Source: Aurelia coerulea
Taxonomy: Eukaryota > Cnidaria > Scyphozoa > Semaeostomeae > Ulmaridae
DNA length: 64,000 nt
Reading direction: 5' to 3'
Assembly: GCA_039566865.1 (NCBI GenBank)
Contig: CM076945.1
Span: 6,685,501 to 6,749,500, forward strand
How positions within the stretch are numbered: position 1 is the stretch's first letter; each line of letters begins with the position of its first letter. Under the pieces are notes generated by a model. It was not told where the DNA came from. It saw nothing but the letters and a program-made list of their open reading frames with translations, and did no database searches. Positions 33,638 to 45,204 of this stretch are shown here, piece by piece. The position numbers were made by a program, and so were the translations under genes.

Positions 33638-35065
33638 CAGGGGCGGATCCAGGGGGGTGCAACGGGTGCGCAAGCACCTGTCAAAGTTGCAAGGAAATCA
33701 TTGAACTTTGGGAAGGGCAAGCTTCCAACAATCTTCTGTTGTGAAGTATTAGTTAAAACATTACTTGTTAAAATCGTTTAATTAAATTTTCATGAAATCA
33801 CCGTATTCTCATTTCTCAGCCCGCCCCCTACCCCTTGAGCCCTATTCATCGATGGTAAATTAGTCGTAGGGCATCCTCCTGCAGCTTTGATCGTCGCAAA
33901 CAAACAGTCTTTATTCATAAGGGGAATCTCCGCGTTTCCATTCCCAAATCCTCTTGCGGAGGCAGGCACAGTGCAACTCGCGTTGGGCGCCTTGGTGCAA
34001 ACCAATCAGAGAGCTGCATGAGGGTTGCTTGAGATTGGCGGGAGCACCCGTAGTTTGAAACTGAGGGGTGCAAGCCAATCAGAAAGAACCTTGAGGGGCG
34101 CAAGCCAATAGGAGAGCGTCTGATAGAAATGACTTGACCATTAGCCAATCACCAGATGAAGAACAAACTGCTTACAAAACAGAATACCGCGCAAAAACAT
34201 GGAGGCCAATGCAATGTTCTCAAAGACGACCAGGCCGACGACGCAAGTAAGGCTATCCCTTCCACAAAGAAAAGAAGTTTCGATTTGGAAGACTTAATAA
34301 GATATATCAACGAATCCAAGATTGTTTCGAAGCTTCACTAGATACCAGAAGTTATGAAGGAAAAGCTCAGCGACAGTGAGGCAATCTCGGTAGGCCTTTC
34401 ATTTTTGTGTATGCAGTCAGGCCCTGTTATTTTACCATGAACTAAATCAATATTTAACCATACGGCTTGGGCAAGACCTTTGATTTATGTTTACTTTGGA
34501 AAGTAATCATAATAAGTTAGAAATTGTAGGCTGCGAATTGTTGTTGGGTAGGTTTTATCATATTTGTATGGAATATCGGACTAATATCGGTTGGACAAAA
34601 GGGCTTTGTAGCAGTAAATTGTCTGACGAATAATGGCTGTAATCACGACTTCCCAAACATATTTTGGTTTGAATAAAATTGGTTTTTTCCCTTTTGTGAT
34701 GTGAAGAATGCACCATTCATTACCATAATTCGAACCAAATCCAACACCTTTCTTCAAATGAGACATGTTTTTCATCGTGAAAGTGCTGTGAAGTTTGCCA
34801 TATGTCCAACAGTAGTTTTTGCAGTTTTTCCTAAACTTAAATTTGAAATAAAAAGTTCACACCGTCCATTTTCTAAAAAGTCTTACAGAAATTGTCATTG
34901 ATTTTCAAAATGAGAATTCAAACTTTCAGCAAAATATAGGGCGTGGTCACATTTTAAGCCAATGTAAAGGGCGTGGCCCAACAAATTTTCCAGGGGGCTT
35001 CGCCCCCGGACCCCCTTACTACCTCCCTTTGGCACCCGTCAGATTTGGACCTGCATCCGCCCCTG
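33638..35065. mobile_element. CAGGGGCGGATCCAG-ended element with CCAAT-box cluster
   Basis: 1.43 kb; the left end caggggcggatccaggggg and the inverse of the right end (caggggcggatgcaggtcc) pair. Between 33998 and 34148 four CCAAT motifs occur within about 150 bp, two of them in gcaagccaat repeats, followed by an open frame at 34156-34341. No transposase motif is recognisable, so it is a non-autonomous or decayed hAT-type element. Only 5 bases (cttca) match between the flanks. Confidence 0.6.
34156..34341 (+). CDS. Small hypothetical frame inside the 33638 element
   Basis: 61 codons starting MKNKLLTKQNTAQKHGG and ending IVSKLH. Charged, with no domain I recognise. It follows a CCAAT-box cluster, so it could be the first coding part of a lost transposase gene or chance. 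Coding status is doubtful. Confidence 0.2.
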   Translation: MKNKLLTKQNTAQKHGGQCNVLKDDQADDASKAIPSTKKRSFDLEDLIRYINESKIVSKLH

Positions 35066-35069
35066 CTTC

Positions 35070-36376
35070 ATACAACTGTAAGAGAAGCTCAAGAGTAGTC
35101 AAGTTTTCGTGGGCAACTATGTGGTCCACAAGGCACAATGTCTTCTCAATTACCTCATTTATAAGACTATTAAACCATCCATTTTAGCACTGTTAATTAT
35201 AGAATCAGGGAATGCCTTCTACGCTAAATTAAAAGATATCTCTTTGACAAATTTTTCTCACGCTCTGACTTATAGAATGACTGCCACTGTCACAAAATTA
35301 TAAAAGTTTCCTTATCGCTTATGGCAAGTATGACATTAAGTGATGCATTCTGAGCCAAAGTAAGGGGCTTTCTGAGCCAAAGTAAGGGGCTATGATTCAA
35401 ATGTCACTTAATGATTTTTGGTGCAAAAGGGAGTACTGAAACAACAATCAAAATAGGCGAGGCCTATGTGAAAGAAAGTTCAGAGGAAAATCTTCTCGGT
35501 ATAACCTTTGATAAATCACTTTCTTTCAAGCAACACGTCAAGACTGTTTGCAAAAAGGCCAGCCAAAAACTCCACGCTCTTGCTCGAATTTCACGATACA
35601 TGGACACTGAAAAACTGCAGCAGTTAATGAGGGCGTTCGTTTTGTCCCATTTCAGCTACTGTCCTCTTGTTTGGATGTTCTATGATAGAGCTTTGAATCA
35701 TAGAATAAGTCATATTCAAGAAAGGGCATTACTCATTGCATATAAAGATTACGAGAATGATTTCGGTTTTCTCCTGGAGCAATCTAAATCGGTGCCAATC
35801 CATGTAAGAAACCTACAGTTGCTCATGACTGAAATTTATAAAACAAAATGCGGTCTGAATCCACCATTCATGAAGGATATTTTCATGCAACGAAATATTA
35901 GGTACTGCCTAAGGCATGGTAATGACGCTCAACTGCCAAAAGTACGAACTACGGCCTTTGGAGTTGAGTCCATTACTTACCTTGGAAATAAACTGTGGCA
36001 GCATTTGCCGCAAGAACTAACACAATTAAACAGCCTTCCTATGTTCAAAAAACGAATTAGATGTTGGAATGGTGGAACATGCAACTGTAGGCTTTGCAAA
36101 GTATATATCCCGCAAGTTGGGTTTCTAACATGATAGATTTTAACTGTGATTTGTCCTGTAATATATATTAATTTTAGTTTTATTGTAAATTATGTATATT
36201 GTAAATAGTAGGCCTTAATTAGCTGCAATTTAGCTATTCATTTTTTAGCCTACTTTAAATAGATATTTAATAATAATAATAATAATAATAATAAAAGGGG
36301 CTTGGTCCCAAAATTTTCCTGTGGGCAAAACCTCATGTCAATGCCCCTTACTTAATTTACCCTGGCCACACCACTC
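35070..36376. mobile_element. Older CCACTG-ended element with diverged tandem units, interrupted by a LINE
   Basis: The right end (ccctggccacaccactc) matches the right end of the element at 36408. The part at 35180-35400 holds diverged copies of the same internal unit (gatgcattctgagccaaagt). The LINE tail 35396-36294 lies inside. The left terminus is not recognisable. Confidence 0.5.
35396..36294 (+). pseudogene. LINE 3' fragment: RT C-terminal tail, 3' UTR and (TAA)n end
   Basis: The frame 35411-36133 reads MIFGAKGS, LLGITFDKSLSFKQHVK, LARISRYMDTEKLQQLMRAF, HFSYCPLVWMF, HIQERALLIAYKDYE, FGVESITYLGNKLW and CNCRLCKVYI. This is the region after the RT active site in CR1/L2-like elements. It is open for 240 codons, so this is one of the youngest LINE copies here. 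The 3' UTR ends in (taa)n at 36268-36294, a typical LINE terminus. Confidence 0.82.
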
Positions 36377-36407
36377 CCTTGGAGGTCTGAAAGTAGATTG
36401 TTTGCGA

Positions 36408-37323
36408 CAGTGGCGTGGCCACGGGGAGGGGGTATGTGGGGCAATTGCCCCCCCCCCAACTTTCGTCAAAAGAAGGTCCTCGAAATTCCTCTAAAACCGA
36501 GGAGAAAATAGCTGGATATAGGTTGAGTAAGAAATAAGAATTTTCCGAGAAAGTAAAATCTTCCATTTTAGCACTGGCAAGCGTGATATTGGGAGATGCA
36601 TTCTAAGCCAAAGTAAAAGATCTTTTTTCAAAAATTTTCCTCGTGCTCTGATTCATAGGATAACTGTTCACAAAACTATCAAAGTTTTCTTGTCGCTAAT
36701 GACAAGCATGATATTGGGAGATGCATTCTACGCCAAAGTAAAAGATCTTTTTTCAAAAATTTTCCTCGTGCTCTGATTCATAGGATAACTGTTCACAAAA
36801 CTATCAAAGGTTTCTTGTCGCTAATGGCAAGCATGATATTGGGAGATGCATTCTAAGCCAAAGTAAAAGATCTTTTTTCAAAAATTTTCCTCGTGCTCTG
36901 ATTCATAGGATAACTGTTCACAAAACTATCAAAGTTTTCTTGCTGCTAATGGCCAGCATGATATTGGGGGATGCATTCTAAGCCAAAGTAAAAGATCTTT
37001 TTTCAAAAATTTTCCTCGTGCTCTGATACGGTTTACAAAACTATAAAAGTTTTCTCTTCGCTAATGGCAAGCATGATATTCGGAGATGCATTCTAAGCCA
37101 AACTAAAAGATCTTTTTTCAAAAATTTTCCTCGTGCTCTGATTCATAGGATAACTGTTCACAAAACTATCAAAGTTTTCTTGTTGCTAATGGCAAGCATG
37201 ATATTGGGGGATGCATTCTAAGCCAAAGTAAAGGGTGTGGCCCCAAAATTTTTCCTGGGGGCTTTGCCCCCAGATCACCTCGTTTCACTCCCCTCCATCT
37301 AACTTACCCTGGCCATGCCACTG
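36408..37323. mobile_element. hAT-like MITE with internal ~122-bp tandem repeats
   Basis: The ends cagtggcgtggccacgggg and inverse cagtggcatggccagggta pair. The flanks gtttgcga (36400-36407) and gttttcga (37324-37331) match 7 of 8, an aged hAT-size duplication. The interior 36590-37225 is a tandem array. Confidence 0.75.
36590..37225 (+). repeat. Minisatellite, five units of about 122 bp
   Basis: Each unit contains gatgcattctaagccaaagt, aaaagatcttttttcaaaaa, tcctcgtgctctgattcata and caagcatgatattgg. One unit is shorter by about 11 bases. Very similar to each other, hence recent. Confidence 0.92.
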
Positions 37324-37649
37324 GTTTTCGAATATAAATCTCCCTGAAAAATTATCTGTTTGTCAATTTTCACTGCAAGTTCTGATCCTTTTACCAATAT
37401 TGTTTACAAAAAAGAATAAAACTCCTAGCGTATAAGGATTGAAATTCTAACTGAAAGATTTCCAATCATAAGTAAATGGCCAGATTTCCAGAAACAATGT
37501 CCCGAAGAAACCTGAAAACTTCAAAAATTCATTTCAAAGTTGATGTTGAGATCTACTAAGAAGCTCAAATAGTTTCACTCCTTATTCATATAGTTTTCGT
37601 AATTAAATGTTGTCCGTTTTTTGCTTGGCATTCACAAATAAAATTGTTT

Positions 37650-37800
37650 GAGATAAAGGGCTCCACATGGAGAAAGCAATGGGCTCTAGTGCTCCACTAT
37701 GGAAATCGTTTGGGCTCCGGGCTCCATGCTGTCAAAATGATGGGCTCCAGTGCTCCAGGGACCCCCCCTTTGGGGGCCTCATTAGAAGACGTCTCAGTTT
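37650..37800. repeat. GGCTCC-rich repeat, relative of 32600
   Basis: Holds gggctccagtgctcca twice or more and ends tttgggggcctcatta, the inverse arrangement of the 32600 copy. Confidence 0.45.
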
Positions 37801-37961
37801 CATACGATACCAAATTGGTTTTGCAATCTTGATAAGCAAAAACTTCAAATAAATCAGAAGGGAGGGGGACTGACCTCCATGACGCATTGAAATTTCTGAA
37901 ATGACGCTTTGAAAACGAGAGATTCAAGTCCCGCTCTCAAATAAGTTCAAACTGATATCTA

Positions 37962-39101
37962 CAATCCTGGACAAAATATTTGGAACAAAGTTAGTTTTTT
38001 GCTGATTATCTCAGTTCTTCTCACTCTTAAATTTGCACCACCCCCTTTTACCCCCGAAACAATGTTGGTTGGCATCTTGAAGCTGAAAACATCCAAGCAG
38101 CATCGTATCGGGGGTAAAAGGGGGGTTGTTCCCCAGGGAGGGTACTCCCTAATTTTCAATACAATGCCACTCATTTCATTCATTTCATTTCAATCATTTT
38201 ATCTTTTTTACCCATGGTAGCCCCTCAACAATAACAATTGATTTACAGGGGGCCATGCTAAAAACTTACAAATAACAACTAATTTACAATAAAAACGAAA
38301 CTTGCTATAAAACCTAAACCTAAATCTAAACCTAAACTAATTACAATTTGTCATAAATAAATGAAAGAAAACAGAAAAGAATTGATGAGAAATTCATGGT
38401 TGCACCTTCTTTTTAAACGATCTCAGGGTTGAAGTATTTCTGATCTCAGGGCCAAGACTGTTCCAAAGCTTGGCGCCTCGGTACGCGAAACATTTCTGCC
38501 CCCCTGCCGATTTTAATAATGGCAACCTGAGATTGAGGATTTAAAGACCATTTTCTGAGCTTCAAAATCAATAAGCTCCCTGACAGTGGGCCATTTAAGC
38601 GCCCGAATAACTGGTAAAGCAGTAGTATCAAATGGACTGTTGGTGACGAGTTTTGCAGCCCGATTTTGAAGTTTCTGCAATTTTTCAATGGCAGTCACCC
38701 CAGCATTTCCCCAGACAGGACAGCGATATCCACTAATTCTTTGCCGACCCCTGAATATTAAGCCTAATGTTTTGGGGACCCTAAATATTGCGTCTAACGT
38801 TTTGGAGACCCCAAATATTTTTATCTATTTCTGGGGCCCCTAACATGTTTTTGAATCATTTCAATTTGATCTTCTTGATTTTTCTCAGTTTTTGAATAAT
38901 ACCAAAACATTTGTTTCGTGATTCGCAACTTCATCGCCAAATTTGCATGAGTCTCCCTTTCTTCAGATTTTGTGGACTCTAAATATTCAATGTTTGTCCA
39001 TGTTGTAATTCACAGACCCCAAATATTGATTGAGCGGGGTTGTTCATTTGAAATTGTAGAATCTTACGTTGTTCCAATCCAATATATTTTGTCCAGGATT
39101 A
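37962..39101. mobile_element. TA-flanked inverted-repeat element (AATCCTGGACAAAATAT ends)
   Basis: The left end caatcctggacaaaatattt and the inverse of the right end (taatcctggacaaaatatat) pair and continue through ggaacaa. TA stands at both borders. A minus-strand LINE tail (38205-38735) lies inside; the right part has several gaccccaaatatt copies. Mariner-like by flank only; no transposase is left. Confidence 0.72.
38205..38735 (-). pseudogene. LINE RT C-terminal tail fragment with internal deletion
   Basis: The minus strand reads TAIEKLQKLQNRAAKLVTNS, then ALKWPTVRELIDFEAQKMVF. After a deletion and frame change it reads GGQKCFAYRGAKLWNSLGPE and RNTSTLRSFKKKVQ. It lies inside the TA-flanked element at 37962-39101. 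Confidence 0.72.
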
Positions 39102-39707
39102 TAGCTTGCAGTATTTTGCAAGGTAATATATAGGTAATATAGAATATAGTCAAAATGATACTTCATGGTTCTTTAGAGGCACTCCAGGCCCAAATGTGCA
39201 TTGTTTCAGGATCTTTTATGTTCGTTTACAGATGTCAAGGTATAAAATGAGCTGATAATTTTGGGTTGCAATGAAGCTAAACTGATATTTTTGGATTACC
39301 TGAAAAATTTTCGGACTGACTCCCCCCCCCCCCTCCCCCCGTATGCGTATGTGCTGAGTGTCCCCTCTGGGCTTCAAAGACAGTACTTCTATTGTCTCTA
39401 TATCGATATGATAATAATCGGGGGACTGGAGCAATTGGGGTGGAGGTTGGAAACATTTGAAAAAGTCGTTTTCTTAGCTAAACACGTATCTTTTTTAAAT
39501 CTATTCAAGAATTATGTTCACTATAATTTCAATTTTTCAAGAACTGATAAAAGGAGGGGTTGGAATGAAAGTGGGGGACTGGGAAATTTTTCAAAAATTG
39601 GTAAGTGGAGGGGGGGGGCGATTATTCAGTACTTGAGTAAATAGCACTAACAACCCTTTCCAAAATGTAGAAAAAAGTTAGATACAATGCTAAAACCCTA
39701 GTTAGAT

Positions 39708-40104
39708 CAAGGGCGCCTACCTTGTAGAAAGTGTGTTTATTCCCAGTACTATAGAGTAATTGGTGTCCTGTGACCCAGTACAGAGAGTGTCCTAGAACCG
39801 TACCGTGACCAAGCAGTACACAGCGTCAGTCCTCTCAAGGTCAAGATGACGTATGAATAACTTTGTGGTTTCAAATTCCGTTGTTTATGTAATACGATAT
39901 CAACTGTTATACGATCTGGCCACAGGGAATCAGACAGCGTGATTGTTGATTGGTCAACTCTAACAGACGTTAGAATTTGAAAATCCCTGTAACTAGAAAA
40001 ACTCAGTTTCTTATGATATACACAGATAAACAGGACTGGGTCACAGGACACCAATTACTCTGTGAACACTTGGTCACGGATACAGTACAAGGTAGGCGCC
40101 CTTG
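39708..40104. mobile_element. MITE with CAAGGGYGCC ends and 7-bp duplication, copy 2
   Basis: 397 bp, collinear with copy 1 at 18701 and with two extra internal stretches (around 39820 and 39985-40030). Flanked by gttagat at 39701-39707 and 40105-40111. The interior shared with copy 1 includes acgatctggccacagggaat and gtcctagaaccgtaccgtga. Confidence 0.88.
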
Positions 40105-40219
40105 GTTAGATAGATAGCTAGTTAGATACAATGCTAGAATATACTTCATTTTGGCATAGCTGGAGAACAACAAAAGGGCTTCTTGAAGCAACCACTTATT
40201 TTGCCTGTCCTCTGTCATA

Positions 40220-40625
40220 ACTCAGTAACCACTGGTCAGATTCTCTTATAAGAAACTTGGATAAGCCCACTACTAAAAGTTTCTTAACTTCACGTGAAAA
40301 TTTCAGCTTTTTAGTTCCAAAAGTTTCTTAATTTGTTTCTTATATTTTGGATGCATGTTGTTTCTACCATTGCCATGTAATCGTTTCTTGACAGACAGCA
40401 CAATTTTTAGCAAGAAGGAGATTGAGTTCTATTTGACTCAAAACATAAATCTATCATGAATATTACTAAAATATAAAGACTCAACGACAATTTTCCCATG
40501 ATTTCCTCGTATTTGGCTTTAAACGTTTCTTAGCAATTCTCAAGCATAGTACTAGAGTTTCTTAAATTTTTCACCATCCTTGAACTAGTTTCTTACAAAC
40601 CAGTTTCTTATATAAAGAAAACGTG
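40220..40625. mobile_element. Element of the TTTCTTATAAGAAAC family, subfamily 2
   Basis: Starts ctcttataagaaacttgg with actaaaagtttcttaa, and ends with ccagtttcttatataaag. Closely related to 47595-48010. Confidence 0.5.
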
Positions 40626-40911
40626 TATTTTGAAGCAGGACCTTAGACTGATTACAAGTGGTAGCTTTGCTCCTCCGCCAAACTGCTTGGCAGGATGTAG
40701 TCTCGTTTTGGTGAGCAATAACTGGGACTCATGTGATCAGTCTAGCCGAACTAATGCAACTGCGTAAAAACTAAGACAATTACAGTTACAGCTCCCTCCA
40801 CAGCAGCCACGCAAACGGGACACGCTTTTTTGGGGACACCCTTTAGTTTTTGGTTGTATTGTAGTTTACACTTGGTCTTTGGAGTCGTCAGGGTCGTTGG
40901 AGTCTATCGGG

Positions 40912-41041
40912 TGGACTTGCTCCAAGTCTCGCTCTTGATCGATAAATACGGGAGGGGAAAGGAGGAAAGGGGGAGGACACGGGGTTTCCTCCTTTCCCCT
41001 CCAGTATTTATTAATCAAGAGCGAGACTTGGAGCAAGTCCA
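40912..41041. mobile_element. Palindrome, 130 bp
   Basis: Arms of about 55 bp (tggacttgctccaagtctcg … gggaggggaaaggagga and inverse) flank a 20-bp spacer. The outer part shares gacttggagcaagtc with the palindrome at 27029. Confidence 0.8.
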
Positions 41042-42082
41042 TCTGTCGGGTCGTTGACAAAACCAGAACAACTCAAAAGCCAATATTTCTTTCCAACAAA
41101 TATAAAAAAACTTTACTTTGCTTATGTATTCATTTTGCCTCATATGTATTCATTTGCGTTGCGAGATGTGTTTGAATGTTGCGCAAATAACGCCTGCAAA
41201 GATGTATAATTTGCATTAAATTTTAATGTTGTTAATTCACTTTGCAATGTTAAGTACGCGGATTTATCTGACACAGATTTATCTGCAACAAATATAAAAA
41301 GTTTTTTTATTATACAGAGGTAAATAGTACTGGTACTATATTTAAAGACTTTCAATGAATGATAAAATTTTGCCTGTTGAAACCAATAGTGTGCTTGCAG
41401 TTGCAAAGGGTACAGTACTCCTAAAAGCTGTATGGCATTAGTTATAAACTATAAAATATCATATCTTATAAATTTATCGTGCTTTATAAATGGAAAATAC
41501 GGCTCCTCGAACAGGCAAAGGATCAATTTGATTGGTTCATGATCCATAGGATCTCAAAAATTTGGATAGATTTTGCCAAAATCTCTGTGCAGAGTTTTTT
41601 TCTGACTAGAACCACTCGAACCGCCCTCTTTGACATAGTGAATGTTGATTCATCAGTTCTGGGTCTACTCTTTTCTTTCCAGCAATTAACACTTCCCATT
41701 TTACCCCAGTAGACCCTACGCAATAGCCGTATCTTTGATTCTGTAAAGGACTACTAAGACACGAAATCAACGGATCGGCCAACAACATCGAACTCAGGTA
41801 GAGCACAGGCCCAGCACAGGGTAGCACAGCACCCAACAGGAGACAAAGAAAAGAAACAAACTGAGTTCACAAGAGATCCTTGAGAATGCTTCTTGAAGAC
41901 TTACCCTGGCTGCAGCTAAAAATTTAGATTTATAAAAAAATAAAAAAGGAAAAAAGGGAGTTTCTTATACTAGGGTCTCTCTTCCTTCCCTCTCTTCTTT
42001 GTTTTCTTGTTTTCTTGTTTTAATTTTTTTGGCTCTGGTAAGGGTATTGAAGACTATACATTGAGCTTTGGTGAGCTTCTGT

Positions 42083-42776
42083 AAGGGCCCAACCAACCTC
42101 GTCCTCAGGGCAAAAAGGGCAGATTTTGTAATACAATAGCATGAGTTGCTTTTGTCGAGACCCCAATTCAAAGCGATTAGGGATTGCAGACAAAGTAAAT
42201 TCTCTCAACCAGTAATTCAAAACAAACAAAGCCGCAAATGTTCCTTTGAAACCCAGGTAGCTAGCTCGCTCCTTGTGCATTCCAGAAATTGGTTTTAAGG
42301 GCAAACATGAGCATAGATCGAAAGAAGAATGATGCATCTACACATCTGTCGCGGGCATTTTATTTGTTTGGTTTACAAGCCGTTTAGGAGGCGATTAAAT
42401 TCTCTTATTTTTTTGGGTGTCATCAAAACATTTACTGCTCAGCTTCTGGACCAAAGAAATAAAATGCCCGCTGCAGATGTGTAGATATATCCTTCTTCTT
42501 TCGATCTATGCTCATGTTTGCCCTTAAAATAATTTCTGAAATGCACAACGAGCGTGCTAGCTACCTGGGTTTCCGAGAAACTTTTGCGGCTTTGTTTGTT
42601 TTGAATTACTGGTTGAGAGAATTTCCTTTGTCTGTGATCGCTAATTGCTTAGAATTGAGGTGTCAGCAAAAGCAACTCATGCTATTGTATTACAAAATCT
42701 GCCCTTGTTCTTCAGGGCCTTTTGTCATATTGTCATTTGTCATAAACACCCTGGGAACGAGGTTGATTAGGGTCCA
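42083..42776. mobile_element. Fold-back element with ~260-bp arms
   Basis: The left arm (42083-42345) and right arm (42455-42776) pair from ggcccaaccaacctcg/inverse through cagattttgtaatacaatag, acccaggtagctagc and gaaagaagaatgatg. The loop holds a further cacatctg…cagatgtg pair. The left arm lacks about 40 bases present in the right. Confidence 0.78.
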
Positions 42777-44420
42777 TGTAAAAGTACACGTAACTTGATG
42801 ATAGGAGTGTACTAATGCCTATCGTGCGAAAATCCATCCTTTATGTTGAATATTTTCCAATGAAAGGAACAAACATATAATCTAAGATCAGGTTCTCACT
42901 GTTGATGCTGCCACAAGCGAATCCGAAACTGAAACTTAAATTAGAAGATCATGAGATAGAGACAAGAGCTGGGCCAAAGTGGTCATTGCAAAAGACAACT
43001 TACAGAATACTCCCATAAGCCAGAGACGTCACCATCCCAAAAAAATCTGGGGTGGAAAGATATGAGGGGCTCTGGGAGTTAAGCCCCCAGAAAAAGATCT
43101 CCTGATCACGCCCTTCAGACTCTCGGAAAACGTGGGCAGCACCCTCTTTATTATTTTGATACATTTCGATATTTTTGGAAAACTGGAATATGAAGCATTG
43201 AATGTGAATGTAGTCGGTGACATTGTAAACGTTGAAGGAATATCTACATTGAATGTGAGCATAAATATGAATGTTGAACTTTGCACCAAAATGCCTGCCA
43301 TCGATTTGAATCCCGAATTGAATAGGCTACTGTTAGATCTTTTTGCTCTTTGCAAATGCAAGCTTTTAACTGAAAGATGCTTAAGAAATACGAAACTAGG
43401 AACTGCAAATGCCTATGACTCAAAGGATATTAATTACATGGTTTCTGTGGGGGTTTCAGTTTCAGTTTTCATTGACAAATGTAATTAAATACATTCCAAT
43501 ACGAATAGCACATATGCTAAATAATCCTCATGGAGGAAGTATCCTCATGACTGCCATGGGGATTACCTGACAAGGTATGAGGCAACACCCTAATTCTAAT
43601 AGCAACTTAGGCCCAACGGGCCCAACTCACAGTTACCTAATTTAAACTTGAATTAAGGCAACCTGACTCATTGTACACACTATGGGACCAGTTCATTCAC
43701 CTTTCTACCTGACACGATAGAATGCTCACCATCAGTTATAGGTTTCAAAAGATCGATAAAAGGATGGAAGTGTGAAAATCGCATATGCAAAAAGTGCTTG
43801 TAGTAACAATATCTTTGGAAGTCCCTCCACAAACACGGACAGTAATTGTGTAGATAAACTTATTTTCCTTGATATTATTGTAAATTTTCCTTTTGGACCG
43901 TACATAGGTGGTTTGAATTAGCTGTTGTGTATAAGCTACCGTAAACACCATACCAGCTAAAATGTTAAAAACTGCCGTTAATGAAATTTATTACATATTA
44001 ACTTATTTATTCAATGATACTGTTCCCGGACCCACATTTTTGTTTTCGCCCCCCATTTCTTGGCGGCTGGCGCTGCCATTGTTTCGGAGCCATATAGCAC
44101 GCGGTTCATCATTTAGCAGGGACCAGGAGTTTAAACCTGCGCTGCGCGCGGGTTTGCAATCCCTAGCTCCTGTGGAGAGCTGGGGGCCTCTGGCGCCTGG
44201 CCGCCAGGCGGCTATCAATGGCAGAGATTACCGACATTTTAGCTGGTTTCTGACGTCACCACTGAATAAATAGCAAAATGCCATTTGAAGGTCATCTAAA
44301 GATCATCTTGCTTGTCTCATTTGCTGGTTTGCATTGTTCGTTATACGTTATCAATTATATTCTTTTGTAAGCATGACATTTTGTTAACGTTTCAAGTTTA
44401 CATCCATGACAAGTTGCATC
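42777..44420. other. Stretch with no clear feature
   Basis: Includes an open plus-strand frame at 43132-43488 (118 codons, NVEGISTLNVSINMNVEL) with no domain I recognise and a GC-rich block at 44040-44260 with short inverted pairs (ggcgcctggccgccaggcgg). Nothing can be assigned. Confidence 0.35.
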
Positions 44421-44706
44421 ATGTTTAATGCAGCAGGCGACGCAATTCTGAAAAATCTGACTCAGTTGCTACGAAACGTGGAGGTCCGTTGTTTAGCGCG
44501 GCACTGGGTTATGTGGCTTAGTTACTTTATTTTCTTACAAAATTTTCTGTTAATATTCAATGGAAGAAATTCCTCATGACTAATGCGTCGGCAGGGTGTT
44601 TGTATCCACAGTAACATATCTTTTCAAGTCTTCGAACACACGTAATGCATTATTTTAGTTGGAAGCTAGTTTGAATGGTGCCCTTTGGGAAGTGTTGCAG
44701 AAAAAT
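44421..44706 (+). CDS. Possible two-exon gene start, unidentified
   Basis: ATG at 44421 opens MFNAAGDAILKNLTQLLRNVE (21 codons to 44483, donor gtccgt, weak). A second exon at 44659-44706 (acceptor tattttag, donor gtaagt, strong) continues in phase 0 as LEASLNGALWEVLQKN. The join is smooth, helical and coiled-coil-like. No third exon was found, the first donor is poor, and I do not recognise the protein. Confidence 0.3.
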
Positions 44707-44849
44707 GTAAGTATGTTTTATTTTAACTGTGTAAGAGACCTGCATCCAGATCTCAGAGATTTATTGTTATTAGTATTATTAATTCATTCATTCGTAGTTT
44801 GTAGGATCTTCGAATTTCTAAACTAAATACAGACAGAACGTGCATGAGT

Positions 44850-45200
44850 GTACGGGGAAATAAAAATGGGGGGGGGGCTACCTAATAAAAAGTATATTGT
44901 TTACGAAATCTTGCCCGACTAAAAGTCAATGAACGGAGATATAGGTAGTGACATGATCTAAACATGGCGCAAAAGAATGGCACGAGTGCACGAGCCACTT
45001 ACGTTTCTATTGTTTTCAACGATCGAGAACATTAAATACTGTATATCTACACTAACCCAGTGCCCCTAGCTAAGTTGTTTTTAACTCCGTTGAATTACAG
45101 TACTTTAAGGCAGATTTCTGCCCGATTATTGCCGATTTTTAAAACCTTCTCCAACAATAGGGGGCTGTAGCTACCCCCTAGCCCCCTGCTCCTACGTTTA
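44850..45200. repeat. GGGGGGGCTACC / TTGCCCGACT repeat
   Basis: Shares the blocks ttgcccgact, atttctgcccgattttggc-like and a G-run after aataaaa with 54295-54425. The right side reads ctaccccctagccccc. Ends are not resolved. Confidence 0.4.
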
Positions 45201-45204
45201 CCAC

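Noticed and set aside
36590..37225. CRISPR-like array
   Set aside because: Units are contiguous 122-bp repeats without unique spacers, inside a eukaryotic inverted-repeat element.
41479..41836. Fold-back around the AAAATACGGCTCC word
   Set aside because: Only short matches to 17289 and no clear paired arms, so no element could be bounded.
43132..43488. 118-codon protein NVEGISTLNVSINMNVEL
   Set aside because: The repeated V-N-V pattern comes from low-complexity DNA; no start context, splice sites or family.
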